Source: Neurospora tetraspora (taxonomy: Eukaryota > Ascomycota > Sordariomycetes > Sordariales > Sordariaceae). Taken from it: a DNA stretch of 64,000 nt. The notes beneath the pieces are model-generated. The model did not search any database. It saw nothing but the letters and a program-made list of their open reading frames with translations, and was not told the DNA's origin. Location of the stretch: positions 4,402,001 through 4,466,000 of the forward strand of contig NW_026944383.1 in assembly GCF_033439725.1 (NCBI RefSeq), in the 5' to 3' direction. The position numbers and the translations under genes are program-made. Of this stretch, positions 12,518 through 25,000 are shown piece by piece. Numbering within the stretch: the stretch's first letter is position 1; each line of letters starts with the position of its first letter.

Positions 12518-14396
12518 ATGTCCGGATACTACGAGCCTCCTCAACCCCAATGGCCTCCCGCCGGCGGCCAAGCCTCGGGCTGGGAACACCAGACCCCTCC
12601 TCCTCCGCCCGCGCGGTCCGGTTAGTCTCTGCTCTTCTCCCCATGGCCCCGTCCCCTATATTCCGGCCGTGCTCGCATACCATCGTTGGAGACTAACTTC
12701 TGCTTTTCATCATCAGGTGCTAGCTCTGCCGTCCCCCGCGAGGAGCCCACCGCTTTTGCTTATCAGCTCGAGGGTACGTAAATACTCCGGCAAGCCTCGG
12801 CCCGCTTGGCTACAAGCCGAGCCCTGTCCAATCCGCCACGTCGAACATCAAAATGCCTCTACATATACATATACTGTGGGATGATGGTACTTGCTGTCAC
12901 GGGGACAGTACTTGAACAGAAGGACACATACTGACAGAGACTATCTGCAGAGGTCGACCGCGCGATCGACAACCTCGTCAAGAGCGGAAAGATGTTTGGG
13001 ATGCCTGGTGGCCGCCGTGAGTCGTTTCCTGTTCCCGGCCCAGCCAGATTCTACCCAGACTTCGGTAAGTTTGCCTGGGACTGGCCGGGCTTACCCCAAA
13101 TTCCTCAGCCCACTAACGTGAAATGGTAACAGGCGGCCGTATGGGAGCTGGACCTGGTCCCCGCCCCCACTCCATGGTCGACTTCAACGATGCGCGCGGC
13201 CCTCACCAGCCCTCCAACTTGCAAACCTTCTATGCTACCCAACGTCACCAGCCCTCGCGCGGCTCCAACGAGGCGGAGCAGATGATGCAGGCCAAGAGGA
13301 GACTGGCTGCCCAGCGGGAGCGTGAGCTTAGGAACTACCACCAAGAGCAACAATACAACCGAAGTAGGCCGCCCTCTTCTGTATAAATCAGTTTCCCTAT
13401 CACAGCCAAACGACAGAGAGCAAAAAAATCATAAAAATTAGATTCGGCGCCTTCGCGGGTCACAAAAACACACATTCTGATCTCCTATTGTTGCACCACC
13501 ACAAGTGCGGTTCGACGCAACCCTTGTCCTGTGTGTCCTGATATCGTCTGTAGAGATCGACAGATCGGCGCTCCTGGTCGACTCTGGCCGCTCACTCACA
13601 TCCATTCTCAAAACATTTTCCTCATCTCTCAGTTTACGAAGTCTGGCTAACATATCTAGGCGTCCTTGCCGACTCATCCTCGCAGTTCGGTGCCAAACCG
13701 GATCGCACCCTGAGCCCAGGCAGCGGCATGTCCGAAGATGAGCGCCGCAAACTGATCGCCTCGCAGCGCAGTGCCTTGTACGGCGAACAGGGCTTCCCTG
13801 ATGCCGGCGTTTATGGTGAAGAGAACGCCGGTCCTCGGTTTGGCTTGACCGCTGGCCAGAACCTTCGCGGACCTTCTCCGTTGGCCTATGATTACAACCA
13901 GGCCCCTCCCGGCTTCCCACCCCAGTCCCAGATTGAGGGCGCCCAAGGAACTCAGTCTGCCGGCCCCCACGAGCGATCGCGTGCTAACAGTAACACGAGC
14001 CCTCAATCGAACCCGTCCGGCGGCAAGGGTATCTTCGACGGTCCCATCGGTCACCAGGCGAACCGTACTAGTGCCTCGTCTCCTGGAGGCTCACCGCCGC
14101 GTCAAGGTGCTCCCGGTAGCAAGCCCGGACAAAACACCGTCGCGCCCATTGGAACCCGGCCATCGACCAGCAATACCGCAACTAACCCTGCTTTGCACAA
14201 GGTTTCCACGACCTCTCTTCCGTCCCCGTTGAACCAAAGCTACAACGGTACGGCTAACAATGAGGCTGGCAACAACGGTTCCGCCGCTCCTTTTTCGGCG
14301 ACTACTGAGGGCCCCAGTGTTGGTCTTTCTGGCTGGGGTACCCGTTCCAACGGCTGGGGCAAGGTGGGCAATGTCCAGGCCAGCGTGTGGGGTTAG
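12518..14396 (+). CDS. Conserved filamentous-ascomycete protein of unknown function (5 exons)
   Basis: Exons: 12,518-12,620; 12,717-12,773; 12,951-13,064; 13,133-13,363; 13,660-14,396, giving 413 residues in one frame. All introns are GT-AG; intron 1 has a gactaac branch site and intron 4 is unusually long (296 nt). The product starts MSGYYEPPQPQWPP. It has a short conserved-looking segment around AYQLEEVDRAIDNLVKSGKM, then a charged helical stretch (EAEQMMQAKRRLAAQRERE, about residues 138-156) and a MSEDERRKLIASQRSALYG motif, followed by a Ser/Pro/Gly-rich disordered tail ending VQASVWG. I recall close relatives across sordariomycetes, all annotated as hypothetical. The strongly conserved helical motifs suggest a protein-binding role, which is inference. 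No catalytic domain or membrane segment is visible. Confidence 0.85.
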
Positions 14397-16113
14397 AGAC
14401 ACCCAGGTCGGGGAAGAGGCCAACACCCAGGTCGGGGAAGAGGCCATAGAGGTGCTCGAGGAGGAGGACGACCCCAAAGGGGACGGGGACTACGAAGAGG
14501 ATGAACGACAGCGCTTTGAAGAAGCATAGGAGCTTCCCGGAATCCGGTATCCACAAGCGTCTGACTGCAATGACTTGTTCAGGACTTTTTGCACAATTGG
14601 AGTCTGGGAAATGGAATCCATTCATGTGGTGGGGCAGGGCGCGTCGGATATGGATGGCAATGGGCAAATGATTTTTTCTTTTGGCCGGTTTTGTTGGTTG
14701 GTTGGTTGGCTGGGCTGGTGTCTTGAATGTTGCGTGTTGTTGTTGTTGCTGCGAGCGTGCGTGCGTTTGGTCTGAATTGGGATGAACCTCACAAAAATCC
14801 GAGCGAGTGCCGAAGCGTAGGGGGGTCTTATGGGACGGCATAGGAAGCGAAATGGGGGGTTATACAATGTTGGTGTGACTGGATGGCACGGAAGCGGTTC
14901 TTAATTGTTACAGAAGACTGGCGGATTGAACTGGTGGCGGCGCGTTGTGTAGGAAACGGGATGTCTTTTTTCTTTATGGGTTTGTTGGTTTGCAAAGAGG
15001 TGGTCCGAACGTATAAAAACAGGAATTGGCGGAAAGCTTGTTGGGCTGTTTGTGTTTTGTTTTGGTCTTACTTTTGGTGGTTTATACTACAGCTAGTACA
15101 TCTTGCGGCTTTTGCATTGGCATTTATTTGATTTCGGCGTTCAAGAACGGTCCCCTTGTGATCTCACTTGTGTCTGATAACGGTGCGAATCGATGTTGGC
15201 TGAATAAAGTGAATGATGCTTGAATTGGTCAGGCGATATAGACACTTGAAACCGAGGGAGCGGGCTCGAATGAGAAGAGGCCAATAGTCAAGAAGCAATA
15301 TGTAGAGAATGGAGGCTTTGGTTTGCATGTAATATTATCTTACCATAGGCGTCTGTCGAACTAATCCTTGGGGATATCTGTTCCGTTTCGTTTCGAGGAC
15401 TACGAGAGGCAAGTTGATGAACAACGTTCTCTTATGAAAACGAATGGGAAAGTATAAATAGATACATCAACGTTATGCCATGTTGCCCTGTGCATCCCCT
15501 GGCCATGCTGCCCCTATACCATCCATACACCCAGGCTTAAAAGGACTCGGTCGTACACACCAAAGCACAGTTGAAGAATGGTGAAGTCTCTGTGAATGTG
15601 AGATTCCCAAGGTAAACAAAATGCGGCATGAACCATGGCTTTAACGGCGGCGTTGCGTCACACTACGACGGCTAATCACAGTTACAGACAGGTCGGACAG
15701 GAACTCGCTAGTCAACAGGTCGGATTTGTTGTTTGTTCCAATCTGATATCCATCTTGGACTCTTTCACCTAGGTATTACCTCCTCCTTCCTTATCCAACC
15801 CCCTTTTTGTACCATTACCATATTCCAGGGGAGGGATGCCTCCAGTTCTGCTTGACATGAAATGAATGGGTTTTAAGCACCATTCTGTCATCGACTCTGT
15901 TGGGTCATCCAAACTCCCCCCTCTTGTCCCATCAACTCAGCTTTCTCTGACAAGATGTTATCAAGACCACCCCTTGCCAAAAGCTCTCTTCATCCACCTT
16001 CTTCCCCTAACAACAACAACCATAGCTCCCGCCGAGATCCAACACGGTCACTCCTCCCTCATCCTCATCTCCATTCCCTTTCCCTCACACACACACGCAC
16101 CCCAAACACCCAC
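14397..16113. other. 3' UTR and convergent intergenic region
   Basis: It begins with two copies of a 23-bp sequence (acacccaggtcggggaagaggcc, 14,399-14,444) directly after the stop codon, then T/G-rich DNA with ttggttggttggttgg at 14,694-14,709. The two flanking genes converge here. No gene or RNA is recognised. Confidence 0.5.
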
Positions 16114-17397
16114 TCAAACCCTCGCCCCAGCCTCACCATCAGCCAAAGCCTGCTGTCTCGCCGCATTCAACGCCTTCAACTTGGCCGTCCCCATACCCGC
16201 CACGCCCTCACTCTGATCCGCCCCCAGCCACGGCTTTTTGCTATCTCCCAACACGCTTCCCGCCAGGAAATACACCACCAACCCAATAATGATACACACA
16301 AAAGCAATCGGGTACATGAAGTGGATCACGTACCCAAACACCTTGACACCCACAATCACGCCCCAGAAGTTGGCTGTCAGGAGGGAAATATCAAAGAACG
16401 CCGCGCTACCCATCCTCAGGATGAGGGGAGCAAGGGAGTAGAAGATCAGCATGGCGAAGGTGTAGCCCACGAGCCAGCCGGCGACGGGCCCGTTCCAAGT
16501 AGCGTCCGTAGCAGCCTGTCGGTCGAAAATAGCTGCCTGCACGCCGTTGATAATGACGCCGAAAAAGCCCAGGAAACTCAAAACTTCGTAGACGGGCCGT
16601 TTGGAAACGAACCACTCTTCGTAGACGTTGGAGACGCCGTACAGGGTGGCGCCCAGTAAACCAAAAAGGTCGCCCTTGAGCATGTTCACCCCCGGACCAC
16701 CGTTGGAACCGGTGATGTGGTCCGAGGCTAACAGGATGCCCATGCCGCCGCAGCAGATCAGGATGCCGCCGATCTGAAACCATTTGTAGCGCACTTTGAG
16801 TAAGGCAAAGGAGATGACGACGACGCAGACGATGGACCAGAAGTTGAGGAGTTGGGCGGACAAAAGATTGGTGTAGCGGTAGGCTAGGACGGTGAAATAG
16901 TTTCCCTCGACGTCGAGGAAGGACAGGATGATGTACTTCCAGATGTGACGCCAGGTTTGCTTGAAGAAGTTTTTGGGCCCGCCGGTTTTGTAGAGCGCAG
17001 TCGGGAAGTAGACGAGGAAGATTAGGGCGTAGACGAAGATGGTTTGGATGGCGGGGATCGAAGTACCCTGTATGCTGAGGAAAGAGGAGAAGGTGTTGGT
17101 TGCCGTGATGCAGAGAGAGAGGATTTGCCCGATGAGGACGACCACCCAGAAGTCGTAGGTCAAAAGGTACGAGTACCAGTGCACGTTTTGCGCTTCGAGC
17201 TTTTGGATGCCGAGGGCGACGAGGTCGGGTTCGTCGATGTTGTTGAGGATGGCATTGTTGGGAGCAGCGTCGGCGCCGCTGGTGTTGGAGGTGGTGTGCT
17301 CGGCGGTGACGAGGGTGGTGGTGCCGTAGTTTTTGACTTGGGTCATCTCCGGCTCGTAATAGCTGGAGGGGTTGGTGGCGTTGGCCATTTTGGGCAA
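16114..17397 (-). CDS. SLC35F-type (DUF914) nucleotide-sugar/solute transporter
   Basis: Single exon, 427 residues (425 if the nearby MANATN methionine is used). After a polar N-terminus of about 80 residues there are ten hydrophobic segments, starting with DFWVVVLIGQILSLCITATN and including KYIILSFLDVEGNYFTVLAY, the typical DUF914 signature in which an early loop carries D-V-E-G-N-Y. Further segments: SAQLLNFWSIVCVVVISFAL, WFQIGGILICCGGMGILLAS, GDLFGLLGATLYGVSNVYEE, then four more. The family belongs to the drug/metabolite transporter superfamily; human SLC35F1/F2/F6 are relatives and most substrates are unknown. The C-terminus is a short soluble tail rich in Ala. Location in the endomembrane system is inferred. 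It converges with the 12.5-kb gene. Confidence 0.92.
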   Translation of the reverse strand: MPKMANATNPSSYYEPEMTQVKNYGTTTLVTAEHTTSNTSGADAAPNNAILNNIDEPDLVALGIQKLEAQNVHWYSYLLTYDFWVVVLIGQILSLCITATNTFSSFLSIQGTSIPAIQTIFVYALIFLVYFPTALYKTGGPKNFFKQTWRHIWKYIILSFLDVEGNYFTVLAYRYTNLLSAQLLNFWSIVCVVVISFALLKVRYKWFQIGGILICCGGMGILLASDHITGSNGGPGVNMLKGDLFGLLGATLYGVSNVYEEWFVSKRPVYEVLSFLGFFGVIINGVQAAIFDRQAATDATWNGPVAGWLVGYTFAMLIFYSLAPLILRMGSAAFFDISLLTANFWGVIVGVKVFGYVIHFMYPIAFVCIIIGLVVYFLAGSVLGDSKKPWLGADQSEGVAGMGTAKLKALNAARQQALADGEAGARV

Positions 17398-18091
17398 CGG
17401 GGTGGGTGGTGAGCTGGTGGATCTGAAGTTCCAAAGTCACTTGTGACGATATTGTTACTTGGTGATAACAATACTTGTGAAAAGCTGTTCGTGAACTTCT
17501 CTTGACCGCTTGTATAGCAAGAGGTCAATCTGAGGTTCAGAGGTATACGTCTACCGTTAGGTACCAGTTCCTTCGCTCCAACAACAGGAGTGGTGAGGAT
17601 CTTTTCTGTAGGTATAAAGGTTTGTAGTTAAGACGAGTCGTCGTTTCTTTTGTGTAAAAGACAATTGAAAATCACTCGCTCAAGTCTTTCTTACGTCTTT
17701 GGAGCAAGCGCAAAGACTTGAAGGCGCCTGCTCTTAAATTTATTGCTGGTGTATGACTCGGCACATGTAGGCCTCGTTCTGTGCCGAGTTGGTGAGAAGG
17801 GAGTTGGAAGACGCCGATCTCGTGTTGTGAGAGTCTGATCCGAGTTGGTCAACCCAGGTGACCAACGAGTCGCGCGCGAATGTTGTCACTAGAGGTCAAA
17901 CAGGGAAGAGAGAGGTGATAAAGATGAGCGAAAACCGTCTTTCTTTTCCTATGGTAATAGCTACGATAGGGGAAGAAAGGTGGGGGAAAAGGTGGGCGAT
18001 GGAAGACCGTGAAAAGGGAAAAGGGAAAGTGTGATGGGGGAAAGAGTGGTTGATATACTCAGCTCTGCAGACAGCGTGCAGGATTTGTAGG
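17398..18091. other. Promoter region of the transporter gene
   Basis: Upstream of the minus-strand transporter; contains no frame with recognisable coding content and no repeat apart from simple G/A-rich runs near 17,900-18,050. Confidence 0.4.
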
Positions 18092-18165
18092 GCTACTCGT
18101 GTGGGCTAGAAACGCCTTCACACCCCTTGGCCCAGCCATGGGCCAAACAGGTGTAGACTCCGCCC
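18092..18165. repeat. Solo terminus related to the 600-bp MITE
   Basis: The sequence ctactcgtgtgggctagaaacgcc plus the following acaccccttggccca segment matches both ends of the element at 6,851-7,450. It also contains its own small inverted repeat (cccttggcccagcc with gggccaaacagg). No second terminus was found nearby, so it is a partial copy or a short fold-back derivative. Confidence 0.55.
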
Positions 18166-19115
18166 ATCATGCAGCAAGATATTGAAAAAATCGGGCACTC
18201 CCGATTTGCAGGTGGCCAGGCGTAAGAGACACGTTTTTTGTTACCGACAGATCGGCGACCTTTTTCGCCTTTTTCCTCCTCTGCGGCCGACGGTTGGTCC
18301 TGTTGGGGGAAGAGGAGCCGGAGAAAGAGGAGCTGGACAACGGATTAAGCTTCTGAAAAGAGTTTTCTAGACCGGGCTCCGGCCCCACAACCACTGGAAC
18401 GACCCACTGGAGCTGAGGCTCCCGGCCCTGACGGGGATCATGGCTTCTGGAACTGGACGAGCGGGCGGGGAATGTTTGGCCGTCATCGCGGGGTTCCGCG
18501 GGGTTGCCGCGTGGAAGGCGCACGGCCACCGACTTCAACCGAACCCCGTGCCGTCCCGTTGTCGTCGCCACTTTTCACTACGTAAGCCGCCTTGTCGCCG
18601 ACGTCTACCGATTGACACGGGTACCACCACCTTCCCTTGATTACATTCACGACAAGCATTCTGGAAGGTTTCACATAACCAAACACACGAATCAAGAGGT
18701 GGTAACGACGTCTTTCCCAACGCCTTCGCTTCAATTACTATCCAAGATTGACATACACATTCAGCGTCCCGTCATATCCGTTCGTATTCCCGCGATATAC
18801 AATCTAGTACTGGTTTATTTGTTAGCTTGGTACTCCTGGTATACTGGACGAGATCTATCCCGAAATGTCCCAAACCTCTAGGTACGGGTCGGAAAGGCAT
18901 CAACAAGATTCAATATGGCATATCAAATTTCCAAAATAGCATATGCAAGGTAAGATCACGCCTTGGTTATGGAACGAAACGGATCAATTAGATATAAAAA
19001 CACCTAGGGAAGTTGATCCCAGGTCTTGAGCGAACAAACAAACCAGTATTGGACTGTACAGCGTCAGAACCAAAATGAAGGAACACAAAACACTCTCAAA
19101 CCCTTCCCCTTCCCG
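18166..19115. other. Intergenic, nothing recognised
   Basis: Overlapping short frames on both strands (18,167-18,881); none is recognisable. The right part is the 3' flank of the gene ending at 19,116. Confidence 0.4.
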
Positions 19116-20750
19116 TCACCTCCACCTCCCCCGTCCGCGCTGATCTGGAAATTCCACCAAGTCCCATTCCTCCTCCTCCCCCTCCCCCTCGCCCCTAAAT
19201 TGGGCAAGCAACTCTCCGACTCCCCTCCTCGCCATACCCAAAACCCCTCTCGACGCGCCCCATATATTTCTCGCGAAAGAATCCATAGCTTCGATTATTT
19301 GACCCTCCACTGCCCCTTCGTCCACCCCCTCTTCCTCGTCGTCAACCCTTGAGGTTACTACCTCCAATTCCTCTTCCTCCCCGTTGACATCAACCGCCCC
19401 CCTCTCAACCCTCCCAGCCAACCCCACCACCACCTCCCTCACCCAATTCGTCGGAACCCCTCGCCTCACCAAATCTTTTGACCACCTGGCTAACCCGCTG
19501 ACCATCTCTTCTCTCCTCTCCTTTTCCCCTTGTTCCCGCCAGGTTAGCTCGGTTTCAACTCCTTCCCTTCCTTCTGCATAACCACCACCAGCAACAGCAT
19601 CAGAGACAGCCTCAGCTACAGCATCATCATCACCAGCACCAGCCCCATTACGACGAATCAAAACCCTCACCAACCTCAAATCTCTCACCTCGCTCAAATG
19701 CCTCTGCACCGCATCTCCCGCTGTTTCCGGAAAGACATGTTGTCGTGCGGCTGATTGCCGGAGGAGGTCATGCTGGAAGAAGTGCACTTGGACCTCGGGG
19801 AGGGTTCGGGTGACCCGGGAGGGTTGGGCTTCGTTCTGGTTCTGGCGGGTGAAGATCATTGGTATACCGAATTGACGAGGCAGACGGAGTCGTGGTTGAC
19901 GAGGTTGACGAGGTCGTAGGTGCTGCGGTTGGGGTTGTGGGGGGGAAAGGTGTTGGCGTTGAAAACGGTCGTATTGGGTGCGGGTGAGGAGGTAGACTAT
20001 GCCCCAGACTTGGTGGTGGGGGTCGTTGTCGACATTTTGGTTTTGGTTTTGGTTTTGGGCCCATGGGCCATGGGAGCCAGAGACGATGGTTGAGGAGGAG
20101 GCGGAGGAGGTGGCGGAGGTGGCCGAGTTGCTCAGGTCGGTATCGGGAATGGGAGCGGGACTCGGAGCGGGATCCGGAGCGGGATTCGGAGTGGGAGTTG
20201 GAGCGGGATTCGGAGCGGGAGTTGGAGTAAGATTCGACTCGGGCCAGGCACCAGGTGCTTGAAAAGGGAAAGACCGTTGTCGAGGGGTGGGAGGTCTTTT
20301 GGTGCAAGGTCTGACGGTAGGGCTGTTGGTGGTGGTGTTGGTGGTCGGGTAGGTGTTGTTATCATTGGTGGTCGGGTCCTTGGGCAGAGACTGAGATTCC
20401 AGCGCTGCGGACCACGGGCTTGTAGTATCCTCGGTGGGCTGTGCCGCCGCCGCCGTAGGGGTCGTCGTATGGGTCGTCGTATGGGTCGTCGTACGGGTCG
20501 TACGGGTGGAGGAAGGGCGGCGCCTCTTGACTTTGGTAACAGCCAAGTCTCCACGACGGTTAATCACCAATCTATGTCCATCGAGACGGCCAATCCCCTG
20601 TGGTCGTGCATGCGGGCAGTAGTTGGTTATGAACTCCTCATGGGGGATACCAACCGCCAGTATAGGGATGTCCGTGGCCCACCACTTCAGGACGGTATTT
20701 CCGGTCATGGTTGTCATGCTGGGCGGGAAGCCAAAGGCGCTAAATGACAT
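19116..20750 (-). CDS. Gamma-glutamylcyclotransferase-like (AIG2/GGCT fold) protein with large disordered inserts
   Basis: Single exon, 544 residues. Residues about 29-75 (ILAVGIPHEEF, then GRLDGHRLVINRRGDLAV) align by eye with the start of the GGCT fold, where the family has YFAYGSN followed by G-x-L-x-G-x-x-x-x-I-N-x-R-G-x-A. Residues about 246-262 (VWGIVYLLTRTQYDRF) match the second conserved block VWGxVY. The C-terminal helix ending RGVPTNWVREVVVGL also resembles fungal GGCT proteins. Between the blocks lie about 170 low-complexity residues (TTHTTT, PAPNPAPTP, QNQNQNQN). The substrate-loop YGS reads VGI and no clear catalytic Glu follows the second block, so the fold may be retained without activity. 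The family assignment is an inference from partial motifs. Confidence 0.55.
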   Translation of the reverse strand: MSFSAFGFPPSMTTMTGNTVLKWWATDIPILAVGIPHEEFITNYCPHARPQGIGRLDGHRLVINRRGDLAVTKVKRRRPSSTRTTRTTTHTTTHTTTPTAAAAQPTEDTTSPWSAALESQSLPKDPTTNDNNTYPTTNTTTNSPTVRPCTKRPPTPRQRSFPFQAPGAWPESNLTPTPAPNPAPTPTPNPAPDPAPSPAPIPDTDLSNSATSATSSASSSTIVSGSHGPWAQNQNQNQNVDNDPHHQVWGIVYLLTRTQYDRFQRQHLSPPQPQPQHLRPRQPRQPRLRLPRQFGIPMIFTRQNQNEAQPSRVTRTLPEVQVHFFQHDLLRQSAARQHVFPETAGDAVQRHLSEVRDLRLVRVLIRRNGAGAGDDDAVAEAVSDAVAGGGYAEGREGVETELTWREQGEKERREEMVSGLARWSKDLVRRGVPTNWVREVVVGLAGRVERGAVDVNGEEEELEVVTSRVDDEEEGVDEGAVEGQIIEAMDSFARNIWGASRGVLGMARRGVGELLAQFRGEGEGEEEEWDLVEFPDQRGRGRWR

Positions 20751-22006
20751 AGAGGGAATGAATGAGAGTGGGTTGAATTGGCCGTAGACGAAAAGCGAGA
20801 AGATTATGGAAGCCTGGTTTGAAATGGGGAAACAGAAGTCAAGAGCTTGATGGAGGAGGATTCAAGGGAAACGTATAGCTGGAAATGGCTGTCAGATGGA
20901 CGAGGTCAGATGGACGAAAGTCTGGTTAAAATTGGGAGAACAGAAGTCAAGAGCCTATTCTAATGGGCAGGCCCGGGAAATTTATAGGCAACTGGAAAAT
21001 GGTACGAGATGGACAAGGCCACCATGCTTCACTCAAAGGACAAGTAGTCTTGAAGCTGCATGTCCCATGCGGGAGGTAGATGACGAAGCCCGGAGGTCCG
21101 GATCTGCCGGTGTTATCAGTACAGCTAACGGACATCAACTTGAATCTACGGACATGAACTTGACTGACTGAGACGACAGCAGGCAAAATGGCACCATCAG
21201 CAAGAATCATTGCGGGCATGTGCTGTAGGCGGGCGATAAGGTATGTGGTCAAGTTTGATGCCCCTAGGTATGCCCGCCGCATATCAAAGCCGGAAATCCG
21301 ATGCTGGTGCTGCGGCGGAAGACAAGACGACCATCACGAAGGGCGTGGTCCGGGCTTCATCTTGCCTTGCATCCTCAAAGCCCTTGGCAGTGCCAGAAAG
21401 TGAGGGCACCGGACACAGTGGGCACAATGATACGGAGACCTTGGCCACTCGCGCATTCAACGGCACAGCAGGCAGGACCTTCTCCTGCTCCTCCTCCAAG
21501 CTTTTGATGGTGGCGACGTGGCCAACCTCTAAGCTTGGATCATGGTCATGGACTGTGCTTCACAAAATGATAAAACAAGAGACGTGCATGCCCAAAACGA
21601 AACGTACTATGCAATTATGAAAATTTTCTAAGATGTAATATGTATACAGTTGACGCTACATGTTGATGTGCCGATATTCCAATAAACCAAAACCTTCCTT
21701 TCTAGTAAATCCCACTCCCCGCCATTCTAACAAGTATCCAAGTTGCTGACCGAAACGATGACGCGAACAAATATGCAAATGTACAGCTTTCTCTCTCCCC
21801 TCCCCTCTCCCCCCTCCCTCTCGAACCTTCCAAGTTCCCCTCCTCTTCCACATTCTTCCTCAATCAAATGACAAGGTAAATTTGTACAAGAAGCGAAAAA
21901 CCAGTTACAGTTGCACCATCCAAACACCGCACACAGAACCCTTCTATCCCACAAGCCCACACACTCAATCTGTACAGCACCAGCACCAGCACCAACCCCA
22001 CCCCAA
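20751..22006. other. Intergenic, nothing recognised
   Basis: The left portion is the 5' flank of the GGCT-like gene (minus strand) and the right portion the 3' flank of the proline-rich gene. A direct repeat of about 25 bp (tcaagagct with flanks, ...aacagaagtcaagagc) occurs at 20,830 and 20,938. No gene recognised. Confidence 0.4.
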
Positions 22007-25000
22007 CTAAAACATCCCATTCCCAAACCTATCCACCAGCGTCGGATTCGGCACCGGCGGCCGTTCCGGCGCCCTCTGCTTCGGCTGCTTAACGCTCAAC
22101 CCCCTCGCCACTCCAATGCCCAACACCCTCGCTACTTCCTCAGGGTCCGCTGCATCGTCTGCACCACCAAGCATAGGCGTCTGTGCCCGGCTCGGAGCCC
22201 GGGGCGGATGCTGCCCAAAGATGGGCGTCATGGGCGGTGGTCTATGCGCGCCCAATGCGGTCGAGGGTCTCGTGCCTATGTCTGTGCCTGTGCCGTCTTC
22301 GTAAAGTCCGTCGAACGTACCGTCGATTGCGGGCGTGGTGGCCCTGCGGAGTGGCGGGGTGTAAGGGGATTTTTGGGTTTGGTCGTGCTGCGAAGGCGGG
22401 GTGGTGGTGCTACGCGAGTCGGCGTCGGGATTGAAGTTGAAGTTGAGCGGCGCGGGTATGTGGGGCCTGTTGAGGGTCGAGTTGCGGGGGGCGGGCTTCA
22501 AGGGCGAGATGATGGCGGGGCCGGGACCGATCATGGAGTCGGGCGTTGGAGGGCCCGTGGTGGTGACGGACGGGGCGGTAGGGCCGAAATCGAAGTTGAA
22601 GCCGGCGTTGGCGAGCGGGCTGACGGCTGGTCGATACGGTTCCGGGTCGGGAGTCAGAGCCGGCGTCGGCGGGTTGATGTCACGTCGCGGAGGGGGATGG
22701 CAGAGCTGCGGTGTGTTGGATCGCAGGGGCGAGTTGAAGGTGCTACTGTCGGCGGTGCCCGGGTACGGAGAGCTCACGCTGCCGCCGGTTGTGGATGCTG
22801 TGCCTGATCGTCCTGGGCGAGAAACGGGTGTCGATCGACCGCTGAACAGACTGTACTCTTCGAGAGCAGGACGACGAGTCCTGAAAGCTGCTGCCGGTGG
22901 TCCTCCTCTCCTTGGGGTTGACATTCCATAGCCGCTACCGCCCGCACTGCTGAATGATCCGGGATGGGACGTGATGATGGGCGTTTCGGGATCGTCCTTG
23001 GCAATCGGAGTTGGCGGGTCTTCTGCTGTCGGTGACTCGGAAAACATGTCGGCGATCATCGGGTTAGTGGCGCTGGTTTTTGTTGGAGTACGCAGCGGCG
23101 CAGGTTGGATCGATGATAAAATCGGTCCGTCGTCGTCTTCGTCCTCCGACAAATGTAACTGGCTGTAAATGCTGCTGGCGGAGCTAAGGCTCTTGTCGTC
23201 AAAGCTGCGTTGCTGGTCGTCGAGGCTTCGGCCTTTCTGGGCACCGATGAGGCTCCGCTCCAGTGCTTCGATCTTCATCGAAAGACTTTGTCTTCGAGGG
23301 GAGATGATAGTCAGTGTGTCACGTCTCGCTCCGAGGGTCTTGATAATCGGCCTGGAGAAAATCGAATCATCGTCGTCAAGCAGGTGTTCTGCGATGGATT
23401 CTGGAGGCGATGGCGAGTTGCTCCTGGTTTCGGCCTCGGAGACACTCTTTGGTGACTGAGCTACATCCGGCTTGGAAACAGTTCTCGGACTTGCTTCTTC
23501 CTCCTTGCTAGGTTTGGCTGGGCTAAGAGTCTTCATAGCGGGGCTTTGAGGACGGCTATCCGAACCAGGAATCTGCAGGCGTGGGAGGTTCCCCAAAGTA
23601 GCATGTCCGTGTGGCAGAGGACCACGAGCATTTACGCCTGGTTGTTGAGGAAGTGGCTTATTGGGCGCAGTAAGAGGTGTAGGTCCACCCGGCTGCTGAG
23701 GAAGCGGCTTGTTAGGCGCAGAAAGCGGTGTAGGGCCGCCATGCGGAGGGCCTTGGGGTTGAGGTCCCTGACGCGGAGGTCCTTGATGGGGAGATCCTTG
23801 AGTAGGGGGGCCGCGAAGACCAGGACGCAGAGGGCCAGGAGGTCCATGAGGGGGTCCATGTGGGGCACCATGAGGCCCAGGGTGAGGGCCAGACTGGTGA
23901 GGCCCATGGGGAAGAGGCCCGCGTGGAGGCCCATGAGGAGGGGGAGTTCCACGATAAGGAGTGCCATGGGGAGATCCATGCCGAGGAGGTCCCTGGTGAG
24001 GAGACCCTTGGCGGGGAGTGCCCTGAGGCGAAATACCATGGGGAGGCGGTCCCTGGCGTGGTGGTCCTCGGTTGGGTGTGCCCGGGTGAGGAGGCCCCTG
24101 ATGCGGCATCGGTCCTCGGTAAGGCGGGCCTTGGCGCGGAGGTCCTGGGTGAGGACCCGGATGGGGGCCTGGGTGGGGAGGGCCTTGGGGACCGGGTCCG
24201 CGGGGTCCTGGAGCTCCTGTGCGAGGTCCGGGTGGGTGTGGAAGGCCATGAGTGGGTGGTCCATGGCGAGGAGGACCATGACCATGGGTCGGGAAGGGGC
24301 GGGGCGGGCCGTTAGGACCGTTGGGGCCATTTATAGGCATTCCACCTCGGCTACCGGGTCTCTGATCAATGTTACCACGAAAGATTGGTGCGGGACCACC
24401 GGGTCCATCGTGCATCCCACCACGACTTCCCGGTCTTTGGTCGATGTTACCTCGAAACACCGGACCACCAGGGCCACCAGGCCCGCCATGCATTCCTCCT
24501 CGGCTACCTGGTCTTTCATCGATGTTCCCTCTGAACACTGGGCCCGGTCCATCCTGCATGCCGCCCCGGCTACTAGGTCTCTCGTCGATATTCTTCAGAA
24601 CCGGGCCTGGCCCATGGAGGGGGTCTAGCAGAGACATATAGTGAGGTCTCGCCAAAGGCTCAGTGGGCGACATCTCGTCCGAAATCTTTTCCTCCCCAAC
24701 GTTTCGCTCGAGAACTTGCTGGTCTTTCGAAATCGCCCCTTGCACGTCCTCCGCATCTTCGTCCGACTGAACCAGTCTCACAGTCGCCTCCAACTTCTCC
24801 TTCATTGGCGAGTGAAGAACGTTGGTGTCCATGGGAATCGCTGGAAAATCCGTGGCAACCTGACTCAAAGGGGACTTGGGCGCAATAGGTGCGGTAGAGG
24901 CCTTCTTTATGGTGGGGATATCGGGAAGGTCAGAACTGTCCCACGGTTTGCTCTTGGCGTTTGCAGTTTGGGGGCGCGGCGACAGAACCGGACCCGGGCC

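Noticed and set aside
23546-24628. 360-codon plus-strand frame with Arg/Ser/Met-rich product
   Set aside because: Antisense shadow of the Gly/Pro repeats of the large proline-rich gene; composition is explained by the reverse complement of GGN/CCN codons.
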